Origin: Vanilla planifolia
Lineage: Eukaryota > Streptophyta > Magnoliopsida > Asparagales > Orchidaceae
Direction: 5' to 3'
Assembly: GCA_023846275.1 (NCBI GenBank)
Contig: CM043868.1
Span: 20,431,755-20,495,754 of the forward strand
Length of the DNA stretch: 64,000 bases
The notes under the pieces are model-generated. The model was given only the letters and a program-made list of their open reading frames with translations, had not been told where the DNA came from and ran no database searches. The stretch's first letter is position 1; every line of letters begins with the position of its first letter. This document shows positions 13,829-27,266 of the stretch, piece after piece. The position numbers and the translations under genes were made by a program.

Positions 13829-14090
13829 TCCTTTTATGTTAGTATATATGAAGTAGTATTAAAATCATTTTCAATGTTAGTATATATGTTCATGACTCTT
13901 CACCTTCATAGAACTTGATGTAATAATAAAAATATTATTATATTTATATTCATATAACCCTTTTAATGTCAATATATGTGAATCATCATCAAAATCATTT
14001 TTAACGTTAACGTGCATGTCTTTTACCGATTCTACCTCATGAAACTTGATGTAATAATAAGAATAATATAGAATTTTCATCCATAAAGAA
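13829..14090 (+). repeat. Tandem duplication, period about 130 bp, possibly a CACTA end
   Basis: Two diverged copies start near 13829 and 13958. Each ends in a nearly identical block (ACTTGATGTAATAATAA, around 13915 and 14045). Just upstream lies TACTACAAAAAA, which resembles the start of plant CACTA transposon ends. Such ends carry sub-terminal repeats, so this may be a decayed CACTA terminus. No partner end or transposase was found, so the repeat is certain only as a tandem duplication. Confidence 0.5.
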
Positions 14091-14599
14091 ACTCATAGTG
14101 TGAATTTTTTTCTAATTAGTTCTTCTAACATAAAGTATTTTTTCTGTTTTGTTTTTGAGCTTCTACTATGTTTATGTTAGCTTAAGAACACAATCTCCCA
14201 TGCCTCGCTTATCAACCATTAATTAGGTCTTTTTTCATAAAAAAGCTTCACTATATTGGATTCTAAAAGTAGAAAAATAACCATGCATAATTTATCGCAA
14301 TTTCAACCAGGATTCACGTGCCTCCTTTTGCACATCGGTTGATGTGAGCTTGGCGACGGCGGATGACACCAAGTCACTGCAATCTGTCCGACATCCGTCG
14401 ACAAGCTCATGCAGCCTCGTCTTCTCTGCTAAATATTACATAAAAAAGATTTCCCCATGTGCCTTCTTTTCGATACACTCATTTTGATACCCTGCACGTG
14501 CACAACTGCAACTGTTGCCGACGCAAGTTGTCTGCAATCAACATATCCACAGGAAATAAAGCATATTCCACATTATTTTTCCAACTAAATTCCATATTT

Positions 14600-15125
14600 T
14601 TATATCAAGTTAAAAGGATAAGTACATAATTGTTTTGAGAAGTGACGAGGAAATAGAACATTTGGAAGTATGGGCAAGCCGTCAGTTTGTGGGCTGACTT
14701 TAGTCCAGTGATTAAAGAACCCTATACTGTTCTTCAAGGATGCTAACTTTGCTTTGAGGTCTGTCTTTCCATGTTGGTTGTTTTGGAGTTTAGTTGTTAA
14801 ACTCTTGCGACCCATGGGATATTCTCCCCAGGCCCAAGGCTCGCTGAGCTCAAACTCCAACGATCTTTCCCGACAAATAGATTCCTTCTCCACACCCCGA
14901 GATCCAAGCCCTGCTTATCATAACGGATTAATTAGTTTTGCAGAGATCTGATGCTCCCAAATCGCATCGTGGTTTTGTTCTAAGGGTAAATCGAAGGGCC
15001 TTCGGGAAAAGAGAGATGCTGTCATAAAGGGGATGTCTGTTCTTGGTTGGCTTTGTGTTTAGGTGTGATGTGGCACGCATATCGGACGATTTGGTGTTGA
15101 GTACAGTACCCAGAAAGAGCTTCAA
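14600..15125 (-). pseudogene. Possible unidentified host gene relic
   Basis: I do not recognise a family here. Two open frames follow each other on the minus strand: 14928-15125 (65 codons) and 14600-14893 (97 codons). Their composition is more balanced than the surrounding DNA. The second includes a Lys/Leu-rich stretch (LKAKLASLKNSIGFF) that could be helical. The frames are not continuous and no splice pair joins them cleanly. They could be exons, a broken gene, or chance frames in a less AT-rich patch. The plus strand also has a 65-codon frame over the same stretch, which weakens the case. Confidence 0.25.
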
Positions 15126-15383
15126 GTGCTAGCTTTATCTAAAGAGGCTCCGCACCCTTTGTTTTTTTTTTTTTTTTTTTCCAGATTTTACGAGATAATG
15201 TTCATTAATCGTTAAAAAGGGTCATGTATTTGGTTGTTAATTTTTGTTTTCCTTTTCTACATTAGATAATTTTGGGCTTAAGACATTTAAAGCTTTGATG
15301 ACATGAACCATTGAAACAATTGACAATTTCTTTACATCTGGATTTGTAATTTACAATAAGTTTGAATTCTTTATTATTACCAT

Positions 15384-15675
15384 TGTCAGAATAGTATTCC
15401 AAACAAATGTGAGATTAAGATAAAAGATGAACAAGATAGAAAAAAAGAAACAAATTTCTTCTCTTCTTTTATCATATAATACAATGTTATAACTATATAT
15501 ATATATATATATATAATCACTAGAAATTTCTAAAATTAAATTAACTTTGATGACAACTAACCTATTACAAATAATGATTTAACCAAATTTGACCACTACA
15601 ACCATAAAGTCATGAACATTTTGATCAATTATATGACTCATAACTAATTTTGATTATAACAAATTAATTTTCTAA

Positions 15676-15747
<72 letters not shown>

Positions 15748-15761
15748 TTTATTTTCTAACA
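15384..15761 (-). repeat. 3' LTR of copia element F
   Basis: This segment aligns with 19176-19547 and with both LTRs of element E. It contains two AT-dinucleotide runs, the longer at 15682-15741. Confidence 0.8.
15682..15741 (+). repeat. (AT)n microsatellite inside an LTR
   Basis: An uninterrupted AT run of about 60 bases within the 3' LTR of element F. Shorter AT runs occupy equivalent positions in the other LTRs of this family (for example 27215-27240 and 31570-31593). Confidence 0.95.
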
Positions 15762-18700
15762 CCACCTCTTGAACTTAATTTTCTTCCATCTATCATTCCA
15801 AACAAGATCCTGAATTTGTTGAAAATATCCACTCTAAGCGGTTTAGTAAAAATATCAACGACTTGATCTTGTGTCGTTACATAAGTTAACTACACGTCTT
15901 TGTTCTTCACATGCTCTCGAATAAAATAAAAAATGAATATCAATATGCTTGTTCCTTACATTATATAATAGATTTTTTTTTCTCTAAGTAATAGCAAATT
16001 CATTGTCAATTTTTGTTTCATTATCTTCTACATTTTGAATCTTTTTAAAATTCTTCCAAGTTATATAGCATGATTGACACAAGCAGAAGCTGCAACAAGT
16101 TGAAATATCCAACCCAATCATTATTTGAGTATCCAACAAGTTGAAATATGTTAGGATATATATAAAACATTTCATAATTTAAAGTAACTCAGATGTAGTG
16201 TAGAATCCTCTTTATTACTCAAATATTGTTTTTTCAATTTACCCATAAATCGATTTATTAATACAACTCCATAAAAAATGTCTAGTCATGTGCAAGTCTA
16301 ATATAATAAACATCTTATCAAACTTTTATAAAGAGTGAGATTTACTACATTGCCTTCATCATATCATGATAACTTTATTCCATAATCAATCTACGTATTG
16401 ACTAGAGTAAAATCTTTTATCTTAAACCTTTTAAGAATCTCTTTTATGAAATACTCTTGTGTGATAAATATACCTTCTTCGAGTTGTTTAACTTTCAATC
16501 TAAGAAAATAAGACATTAGACCCATTTCTATCATTTCAAACTCCTTTGTTATAATTTTTTTGAATTCTTTATTTAATTCTAAAGAATAATTAATAAAAAT
16601 TAGATCATCCACATATTAAAAAAATAAAATAATACTGTGATTTCTTTTGTTTCATATATAGAATAGGTTCATATGAACATTAAATAAATCCATTGTCTTT
16701 AAAATACAAGTCAATTCTTAAGTTCCAAACTCGTGGTGCTTGTCTTAAGACATATAGTACTTTCTTTAATTTCAAAACTTTTTCTAGTCCTTTTTTCATA
16801 TAGCTCTAGGTTTTTCAGTATAAATCTCTTCCTCCAAATAGCCATATAAAAAAGCTAACTTCAATTCAAGTTGAAAAACTTGTCATTTATTTTGAAACGC
16901 TATTACAAGCATCAATTGAATAGTTTCTATTTGAGCAATAGAAGCAAAAAATTCATTGTAATTAGTCCTAGCCTTTTAAGTATAACCTTTTACTACAAGT
17001 CTTGTCTTGTATTTTTCAATCTTTCTTTGTGCATTCTTCTTAACTTTATAAACCCATTTTACACCAAGAGATTTATGTCCCTTTGGTAAACTAGTAAGTT
17101 CCTTTCAATAAAAGATATCTTTTCATCTATAGTCTTCTTCTATTTCTTTTTTTTATTACATCATTAAAAGTAATAATTTCTTCATTAGTAAAAAAACAAA
17201 TAAAATTAAGAGGACTTTTTATCTCACATAGATCATGAATGCTTCTAGTTCATTGTATTGTAGGATTTTCTTTTTCTGATAATGATGATGTAAGAGATGA
17301 TGGTGGTGTAACTTTTCTACTTTTCTTAATATTTTTCTCATCTTCTTGTATCATTATTGAGTTTCTTGTCCAATCTCATATGTCATCTTCATGATACTCC
17401 ATGTCATGACTTATGATAACTTTCTTTTCTTTTGGTTCATAAAGTTTGTAAATTTTAGATCTTACATCACAGCCAATGAAAATGCATAGAATTCTCATAT
17501 CAACTAACTTGATCCTCTTCTGATTGGATATGTATGCGTAGGCTATGCATCCAAAAAATTTTGAAGTGTGATACATGGGCTTGAATCCACTCCATGATTT
17601 TTGTGGAGTTAATCTTTTCAAATTTTTTGTTGAACATCTATTGAACAAACAAATTACAAAAAAATAATCTTCCCTCAAAATGTTTTTGGCATTTTCTTAG
17701 CTTTTAGCATTCTTCAAACCATATCAAGAATGATTTGATTCTTTCTCTTTGCTACACCATTTTGTTGAGATAAATATGGTGCAATTAAAGTTTTTCATAT
17801 GGCATGAGCTTTAAAATATTCTTCAAACTCCTTAAATGTAAATTCACCTCCTCAATCCGATCTCATCGCCTTAATCTTAAAGTCACTTTTGTTTTTTCAC
17901 TAAGACTTTGCATTTTTTGAATATCTAAAATGTTTCTAACTTTTCTTTTAAGAAATAAACCAATGATTTATGCTCAAAGTCATCAATAAATATTAGAAAA
18001 TAACAATAATCTCTAAATGAAATTACAGTAAATGGTCAACATATGTCGGTGTGAATAAGTTAAAGAGGCTTATCTGTTTTCTTGAAAGATTCTTTTGGAA
18101 AACTTCTTCATTCATGCTTTCCAAGTATGCATCATTGACATAATTCATTTGTTATACTAATATATGACATCCTCTTGACCATTTTCTTGCCTGATAAAAG
18201 TTTAAGAGCATCAACATTAATATGCCCAAATCTCAAGTGCCATAGCCAAGAACCGCCCTTTATACAAGTACTTAAACATTTAGTAACAAAATGCTTAATA
18301 TTAAGAACAAACATGTAATTTTGCTCCATAGGAATATGAGCAATAAGTTTATTTTTCTTCCTTAAATAAATAATTTTGTTTCTTATATGTATGTCAAATC
18401 CTTTTTCTAATAATTGTCCAAGACTAAGAATATTTGTTTTCATCTCTAAAACATAAAAACATTAAAGATAAATTATTGAGTACCATCTTTGAGTTGAAAA
18501 ATTTTACCAATATCATTTACTTGTACTTTGGAAGCATCTCCAAATGAGACATGGCCATCCACTGATTCATTTAGCTCCATAAAGATTTCTTTATGCCCAC
18601 ACATATGATTACTTGCTTGGGAGTCTAAGTACAATAAATCTTCATAGTGTTTAAATCTTTAAACTCTTCAATAACTGTCACAATATAATCATATTTACAA

Positions 18701-19175
18701 GGTAATGATCATAAAATTTTCTTTACTACTCACTTGTCTTCAAATACTTTTTTATTCCTTTTTTATTGATTAACTAAAGTTAACACCCTTGTGAAATGCT
18801 CTGAAACACTTATTCTTTTATCTACAAGGCTTCAAATGCACCTCTTAAAGTTTAGAGATGTACATTTTTTACTTTATCATCACCTTTATATGCACTTTGT
18901 AAGAGCTCTTATGCTTGCTTTGCATTATTTGCATTAGCCACCATTTGAAATACAGTCTCATCTAAGCCTTGATAAATAAGGAAAGATGTATTCTCATCTT
19001 TCTTTCTTAACTCTGCTAATGTTATCTTTTGTTTTTATATAAGAATGACTTCATCTTGAACCTCTTTATACCCTTTATTAACAATCTCTTAAATATCTTG
19101 ACTCTTGAATAATGCTTTCATCTGTACAATACTTGTCATTTTTACGAGATCATTATCTATGCTCTAATACCAATT

Positions 19176-19547
19176 TGTTGCCAAAATAGCACTAAAAATA
19201 ATGCGAGTTTAAGATAGAAGATAAGCAAGGTGGAAATAAAGAAACAAAGTTCTTCTCTTCTTCATCATACAATACAATATTATAACTACACATACATACA
19301 TACATATACATATATATATATATATATATATAATCACAAAAAACTATTAGAATTAAACCAACTTTGACCTCAATTAATCTCATTATAAAAAATGATTTAA
19401 CTAAATTTGATCACTACCATCATAAAGTCATGAACTATAACTAATTTTGACCAACTATATGACTCATAAAGAACTTTGACTATAACAAATTAATTTTTTA
19501 AATACTTTATATATGTATATATAAAAAATTATGTTTATTTTTTAATA
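19176..19547 (-). repeat. 5' LTR of copia element F
   Basis: Paired with 15384-15761. In element orientation its 3' end (TTGGCAACA) lies three bases from the primer-binding site. It contains a CATA/TA microsatellite at about 19286-19332. Confidence 0.8.
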
Positions 19548-22500
19548 ATTATAGTATTTATGGAATGGTTGGCATACACCTTGAAGTGTATTTCCTGGTG
19601 TTCATTGTCGATTTTTTGTGGAGAAAGATTGTTTAGAAACAGAAGAAAGTAAAAATTCTTGCAAAACTTTCCATTGAGAAGAAGACATCCAACGGGTTCT
19701 AGTTTATTTCAAATCTTCAACCAATCCAAATTTATCACCACCAAAATCTAGCTTTAAGGTTTGGCAAACAATAATTAATGATGATAGGAGATAAGTTGAA
19801 AAGGTTATTTCATTTTATGTTGAATGCTTTACCACTAGATAGGAGAACCCACAACCTCCACGTCCGAGTTGATTACAAGTTTGAAATTATGAAAATATAA
19901 TCATACAAACCAAGTCAATGATGCATTTGAGATTCCAAGCTTAACCATAATTTTCAAACAAAAAATAAATAAGACTACTAAATCTACACATAAAATAACA
20001 AACTTATGTAATATAACTAACTCATTCCTCATAATAAAATTAACTAAAAAAAATATAATCAAATCAGGCATTATTTATAATTTAATCAATTCAATTAATT
20101 ATTTGCTCCATCTTTTCAAATGATTCACTTAATTACTTGTCTTTCTCTAGAGCAAATAGACATATAATGGAATGATAAAGTATGTTACCTTAGCAACCAC
20201 CAAGCCTCAATGAAATTGTACATCCTTGTGTAACTTTTACATTAAACCCATCATTGAGAGTAATCAAGCAAGGTTATATGGCTCTAGAATTCTAGGTTTA
20301 GGTCTTAAGAACAATATATACAAAGGAAACTAACTAATTTGTATTATTTTGTTCCATCATAATAATTCAAAAAATAATAAGGGGTTTTCTTTGTTAAAAG
20401 ACATTATGTAATTAAGATTGCATTCATGAAACTTTGTAGAAATAATAGCATATTCAATCAACCATCTTTATTTATCTAAACAATCTAAAATTTAAATTTA
20501 AAGAAAAAGATATATGGACTATATTGATTGTTTATAAAGATGCTAGTGAAGGACAATAATAAAGAAACAACAAATTAAAATTGATATGACAAGCTCATTG
20601 ATAGCGTGAGGACAACACCGATAAGAGGGCCCACCAACTACTAGAAAATAGTTGTCGACGAGAAAGGTGCCAAGTCAAGGGCAAGCAAATGGAACATTTG
20701 CATTGCAGTGATCAATTAGGGCTAGTGATTGATGATGCTAAAAATGGAAAAATATGGTATCTATGGGACCTTTAGCAATTTATTGCCCATATTATAAGAA
20801 AATCCACTATATGACATTCCTAAAAGTAAATAATTATGTGTAAATTGCTAATATTAGACTTACCCAACCCTTAATAACCATTTGAATTAGAAGTTGTTTC
20901 ATTGGATCATGTCATAAGACAAATGCTTATTAATTAAGAAAGTCTCCTAAAGTATTATTCAGAATTGTTAGAAGTACTATTAAAAATTTATATAAACAAG
21001 TTCAAGGAGCTATCACCTCTACATGTATCTCTTTGAGAAAAGAATTATTATATACTCAAACCATCAACCTCTTTACAATCTTCAAGCACAACCAAACTAT
21101 AACAAATTTGGCACATGAAATTACATTTTATTTGCAATAGTTCAATTAGGTGATAAATAATAAGAATGGCGATAAGAACAAATTAGAAGATAAAATCTCT
21201 TTGTAATCACTTGTTGCCCTTTGTTTATTTATTATGATATAAATTCAACAAGGGTTATACAAGTAGTACTTAATAAGATATTCTTATGACCTATATCTAA
21301 AAGAAGAATTTTAGAAATTAAAATGTGAAAGGGTAACTTCGTATATCTCAAATTGAAGTAGAGTGAGATGGATTAAAAAAGCACATGCCTAAAAAATTGT
21401 TGAATACTTTGGGTTAACAAAGACCATATGGAATTTTAAAATATATAGCTATTAGTTTTGACTACAGGCATTCGTCAAGAAATATATACAAAAATGCATG
21501 TTACGTTGTACCTCAAAGCCTTCCAAATAAAAAGCAAGCGTTGTACATGTATTTTCAAAGCCCCTTAGATGTTGGGAGAATATCTTAATAGATTTTATTG
21601 GCAATCCATCCACAATGAAGTAAAGAAAATAACAATTTATATGTGGCCATACATAAACTCTCGAAAAGGCTGTCTTTATGCCATGTCAAAATGATTTCAA
21701 CAAAGAAAAATCATCATCCAAGTTGTTTTTCAAAAATATTTAGTTTCAGTTTAGATTATTATCATCTACTACATTTGATTTATAATGGACACCACTTTAA
21801 AATGGAGCACGACATTATATTCTTAATCTAAATGGCCATATCAAACTTATCAACAAAATTATTATGCATTTAATGATAGGATGTTTCCCTCAATGATCAA
21901 ATATTTGACGATGAGAATCTAATATATGTTGGTTTTGCTCATAACAGTGCTCAACACAATTCAATTAGTTCAAACTCATTTTCAACATGGCTGTTAAATT
22001 TCAAGTTTCAATTCAAAAAAATCAGGTATTAAAATATATGCTGAACAAAAGCATTAATATTTTCATAACAAAACTAAGAAAACTTATGCAAAGTTTGAGA
22101 AACAATTGCAATCTTAGAAAAAGTACGAAAGAATATATGATTGAATTTAGGTTGAAAAGAGATTTGAAGTTGATAACCTCCCATTATTGATCAAGGACCA
22201 ATTGAAAGTGGAAGGAAGGTAGCTCAAACCATTTCGATACAGTCTTTTTAAAATCTCTAGAAAGGTCAGTGATAATTTTTGCTTAGTCAAATTTCCAGCA
22301 CACGTTACATTAATTTTTAACTAGTGAATAGATTGAAAAAAGCTATTGCCATTAGACATGATCCAAGAAAATAAAATAAGACAAAAATCCTAAAAAGGAA
22401 AAATAGCTGTGTATAGGCATGGTTTAGAAACTTATATTTAGTTGGAAACACGTCAAAATTTTGTTTAAATTAATGGTACAACTTTGATAGAAGAATGGTA

Positions 22501-25500
22501 GAGTTTGTGCACCATGATTTTGATAAATAATTAGTTATTGAAATAAGTAGAGAAAAAAAAAGTATAACTAAGCTATCTAGTTGTGCTAAAGAAAAAGAAT
22601 TAGATATACTAAAATCAAAAGTAAGAATCCCTTTAAAAAGTAATGAACTAAAGAAATTGAGACGGATTTCAAAAATGGTAGAGAACAGTTTTTGATAAAA
22701 TAGCTGGTACACGCCATTTTATAAAGATTGAAGGCCTTGTCCCATTCAAGAATGTAAAGCATATTGATTGACATAACTATCATTTCATACTTTTTGTTTT
22801 ATTTTGAAAAGATTTTGATAACATCTTCCTATAATTCTCTAATATAGTTAATAGGTTAAAATTATTAATGATTGTTAAACAATCACAAACAACCCTAAAA
22901 AGTATACAGGAGAACAATGGTATAGATGTTCCAAAATGTTTCACAATAAACTATATATAAAATGATCATTATATTAATCTACATAACATACATTTCAAAG
23001 CTTTCCAAATAAGACAAGTCAAAGTTTTTGTGAAATAATATACGTTTAGAATTTTAAATGCATAACTTGTTGCAACTATGAGAAGACAATCATGCATAAT
23101 AATTCAATTATGCATTTGAAATTTAAAGGTTATCAAATTGCAATAAAAATTTTTAAACAAAAATTCTATAATATAACTTTATATGTTTGCAAATAAAATT
23201 ATATTATAACATATGCACAAATAATATCAAAGATTATGAAACTAACTAAATTATATCATACAAATAAATTTCATAATTAATCTATGCATAAAAAATAATC
23301 TAAATTAAATAAAACACAATAAAATTAGAATTCATCAATCACATTAATCAATTCTAGGGAGATTAAGCAATGAAATTTGTGGTCAGACCAATTGAATGAG
23401 GCAAAATAATCTTGTCAAAAATTCCCAATAAGGATTAACACCTTAGGAGAGAGAACTTAGAGGTTGTTGGTTGAAGGCTAGAGGATTTCCAGACTATAAA
23501 TCAACCAACCAAGCCATTGAATTTCACCTCCTAAGGCATTGATGTCAATGAAAACTTATAGTGTTAAACTTGTGAAAAGAGATAAACAGAATGTAAAGGA
23601 TCTTGTTGATGATAGAGACATTTAGATTTGTAGCAAGGAGAATCAACAAAATTTTTTTTAGAAACAATTAAGAACACTAACAAGAAGAGTGATTTTGCAA
23701 ATTGTTGGACTATTTTTCAATAGAAATTGACTACTTTATTGGGTTTTTAGGAAAGAAACTAATCGACTAGCTCTAACACAATGTTAAAGGGAAAATTGCA
23801 CAAGCAAACAATATCAAGGAAATGTGGACTAAAGGATAAGGGAAAAAAATTAAAACATCTCACATGGTCTTGCAAAATAATGCAATTGAGTTTTTAAATG
23901 ACAACAATTTAAATAGTTGTCATTTCTTAAAGCATTAGCAATAATTATAATAGCTATGACTGCAAGGGAAACAAATGCAATTTTAATGTCTATCATATTC
24001 ATATCTATGTAAGACATTACATGATTGAGATTATGTTGCATGCTAGGTCCTTATATTTTTTCAAATAAAATATGTTTTTCATACAATACAATAATAAAAG
24101 ATGCTAATCATGTACATAAAATGTTTTGGAAACTTTATGAATCATATTTTTTTAATATCCCTTCAAAATTACATTATCTTTTTATCAGTAATCTAGTCAA
24201 ATTGTATATTTTGTATACTTTTTTATTAATATTGTATAGCTTCACATGATCCATCATCTTATTAATGAATACTCTTATAGGATATTTATAATTTTCTTTT
24301 GATGGTGTAGTATTACTTATAAGACCATTTCTCTTATCAGCATATATAATCTCATGTGAGATATTTGTAATTTTTACTAATTTCCTTAACTTTAACAAGC
24401 TTACAATGATTTGGACTATCAAACCCTTTTCTGACATGTCTTATTATTGTCTTATCCATTACAAAATTAATAAAATAGTTCCAATTGCTTGACAACATAT
24501 AATGTATATTTTTTTACAAATGCTATATATATTTTGAAGTTAGATATTACACAAGAAAGAAAGTAGCTAGGGCTATCCACCATATGCATGATAATGGATT
24601 TCACCAATTAATTACTCAACTAATATGTACATTATGATTTCATATTTTAAAACATAAATCATTGCATCAAATATCAAACAAAATATATAATCAAGTCATA
24701 CAGATTACTTATCTCTTGTACCATAATCATTTTCCACTTTTGACCATTCTTCATTTCTTGCAAATATGCACGTATGCATTCTTGTTAATTTTTTCCTGTG
24801 TATATTATATACTAATTTTTTCCTGTGTATATTATATACTAAGTTGTAGAATGCATGCATTTTATTCTCACATCTCATAGAATATTTACTATATTCTAAT
24901 TTTATTTATTAGTTCTCTATTAGCTCATTAGATTAAAGTTTATTATTACTGATTTGATCATTTCTTGGCTCATCAGATAATTCAATCAAATACATTGGAT
25001 CATCTAATGTAAGTTTCCTGGTAATCATTTGATGCCTCTCTATGTCTTATCTCATTGTCAATTCTTCATTGGATAGTGTGATCCTCATATGAAACGATGG
25101 AGTTTTACATATCTCTGAGCTTCAATTTTTTCCCAATTCCTTATAAAGTTTTCATTACTCATCACTATAGCGATAATTGTTCTATAAGTCTATCATGGAA
25201 GCCTATGCATACATTTCAAATTGAATTTTTACTAAATTATACCAAACCTCTAAAAATAACTCCACAAAATTAAAGTTTTATCCGTCCTCACAAGGCGTTT
25301 TGCTTTTGGTTTCCCCTATTTTATTTCCTCTAATCAACCGTGCCTCTTGCTGATCCAAAACCCATGTTCCATTCAACAGCTTCCTCCCTGTTTTATTCAT
25401 TAGTAATAAGTACTTCCTTTTATTCATTCATATTAAGAAAATTTTAATTATCCGTCTAAATAGCTCAACCAACGAGCCTTCACACCGTTTTATTCATACG

Positions 25501-26573
25501 AAGAATTTTTATTTATTCTTTTATATAACCCAAGCAACCAATTTGCTCTCTTTTTTCTCATTTTGATTTTTAATTACTTTTTTTAAATAAAAACCTTTTA
25601 TATTCTTTACGTTTATCATTCCCAAAAAATTTTAAGATTTATCAAACTATTTTCAAAATATTTCTTTTTATAAAATAATATTATAATTAAAATGTTATTA
25701 TTCATTTAATATGCTTTGAACTATTATTTCATGATTGAATCATGTCAAATTTCGATAAAATTATCAGCACTAAATTCTTTATAAATTCCATTGTATGAGA
25801 GATTCACTTCCCATATTTAGGATCTCTTTTTATTTATTTTACTTATTTTTTTATTTTAAAATACAAATAAAAAATATAAAATAACTAATCAACTAACTTT
25901 TTGAGATTTTATAATATTGTATTTCCTTTACGTAGCTCTTCCCACCCCACCTTCTCACTAGCACAACATCCTCCTATAAACTGCGGAGAGCCTTTGGCCC
26001 ATCATCAAATGTTAGACATTCAAAATTTGTGAATATTATCCTTAGATGCAGCATGTATATATATGTAAGCATGTATATGTATTTCTAAAATGATTTAATA
26101 TACAAATACATATATGCTTAGTAATTGACTAAAATATTGAAAACTGATCGCAAGTTCCGTTAAGGATAGTTGAATAGCATAAACCAATAAGCCTCAACAA
26201 TTAATTCAAATTGAGGTCTTTTAAAATCAATTCTTAAAAAAGTTGGACCAGTTAAAGAAAGAATCAAGGCACTGTAGCCTACAACTGAACAAGGATTATT
26301 GGCTTACAATTGAGTTGTTAATATCCCCTAATAAAAAAAACAACCATACATCAACATTTGCATGCTTCCCAAAAGTTATATATTAACTACTTTTCACTTA
26401 TTATGTAGATTTTTGTCATACTTTTACATAATTTTTGACGAAAATTTAAATCCTTTATATTGAAATTATGTACATATTCAATCAAAACAGTACTGTCCAT
26501 GTTACAAAAACACTTTTTTTAATTTAATTATTAATGAAAATTTTATTTTGTTTTCTGCCGTTCCGTTCTGTAA
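19548..26573. other. Long AT-rich stretch, no gene recognised
   Basis: Seven kilobases without a frame that shows a domain. Several minus- and plus-strand frames of 60-90 codons (for example 21987-22190 plus and 24174-24437 minus) have Lys/Asn/Ile-rich composition. They may be remnants of an unidentified transposon, but I could not place them in a family. A perfect 27-base direct duplication lies at 24787-24840. About 25920-26030 is slightly richer in C and G, without a recognisable gene. Confidence 0.45.
24787..24840 (+). repeat. Perfect 27-bp tandem duplication
   Basis: The same 27 bases occur twice without a mismatch, at 24787-24813 and 24814-24840. This is a recent local duplication with no coding context. 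Confidence 0.95.
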
Positions 26574-26905
26574 TTAAACCTTATTGGACCTGATGACAAA
26601 TGTGTGGAAGAGCATTCACAAAACTTTTCTGGGTTGGAGAATTCATTAAGGCCCAACCTGTCTGTAAATTTAGAAATAGCTGCTAGCTTTGCATTGAAGC
26701 AAGATGCCTTCGGACTTAATACCTTGGATGAACTTCCTGCCGACGGCAACGGCGGTCCCTTGGATGAACTTTCATAAACGTGCATTCAAGAACTCGGACT
26801 TGTCAACAGTGTGTATACCTCAGCGATCTGTTCTGATGGATGAAAGAATTCAGGATGAAGTCGTTTGCCCCCGACGACAATGGCGTCCTTTTCGAGTTCT
26901 CTCTG
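26574..26905 (+). pseudogene. Unidentified host gene relic, part 1
   Basis: The protein family is not recognised. An open frame at 26574-26777 encodes about 67 residues of ordinary, non-AT-biased composition, ending in an acidic, Gly-rich tail that contains LDELPADGNGGPLDELS before a stop. A second block at 26855-26905, in another frame, reads MKSFAPDDNGVLFEFS and looks like a diverged repeat of that tail. The base composition is much less AT-rich than its neighbours. The segment ends within ten bases of copia insertion E. Sequence resuming beyond E (from 31607) leads to a further open stretch that is in turn split by element B. The pieces may therefore belong to one dead plus-strand gene, but that linkage is an inference. 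Confidence 0.45.
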
Positions 26906-26914
26906 TTTTGTTGT

Positions 26915-27266
26915 TGTTATCAGAATAATACTTCAAACAAAATAAGAGTTTAAGATAGAAGATGAACAAGATCAAAACAAAAAAAAAAAAAACTTTTTAC
27001 TTCTTCGTCATGTAATCAAATATTACAACTACATATATATATACTTATAAAAAAATTTTAGAATTTAACTAATTTTGATCACAACTAATCCACTATAAAT
27101 AATGATTTAACTAAATTTGATTATTACCATCATAAAATCACAAACTATCATTAATTTTGATCAACTATATAACTCATAACAAACTTTAACTATAACAAAT
27201 TAATTATCTAAATATTTATATATATATATATATATATATAATTAAGTTCATTTTCATTTTCTAACA
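26915..27266 (-). repeat. 3' LTR of copia element E
   Basis: Aligns with 31287-31601. It contains an A run and an AT microsatellite and is followed by a purine-rich tract (27267-27281, minus reading). Confidence 0.85.

Larger units (their letters stand above)
12621..15383. other. Intergenic region between gypsy fossil and element F
   Basis: Mostly AT-rich without recognisable genes. It contains a tandem duplication at 13829-14090 and a stretch of more balanced composition at about 14300-15150, with two adjacent minus-strand open frames listed separately. A T run lies at about 15162-15180. Confidence 0.5.
15384..19547 (-). mobile_element. Ty1/copia retrotransposon F (old fossil)
   Basis: A minus-strand copia element with LTRs at 15384-15761 (3') and 19176-19547 (5'). 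A primer-binding site for initiator tRNA(Met) lies at 19161-19172, three bases inside the 5' LTR, and a purine-rich tract follows the 3' LTR (15762-15776, minus reading). In element order it shows gag (about 18650-19150), integrase (about 17380-18450), reverse transcriptase (about 16330-17160) and RNase H (about 15780-16190). Family-typical patches include the protein segment near 16391-16612, with FEMIEMGLMSYFL. Both LTRs carry AT microsatellites. There are dozens of breaks. It belongs to the same family as element E. A target duplication is not clear (ACCAT versus ATTAT). Confidence 0.85.
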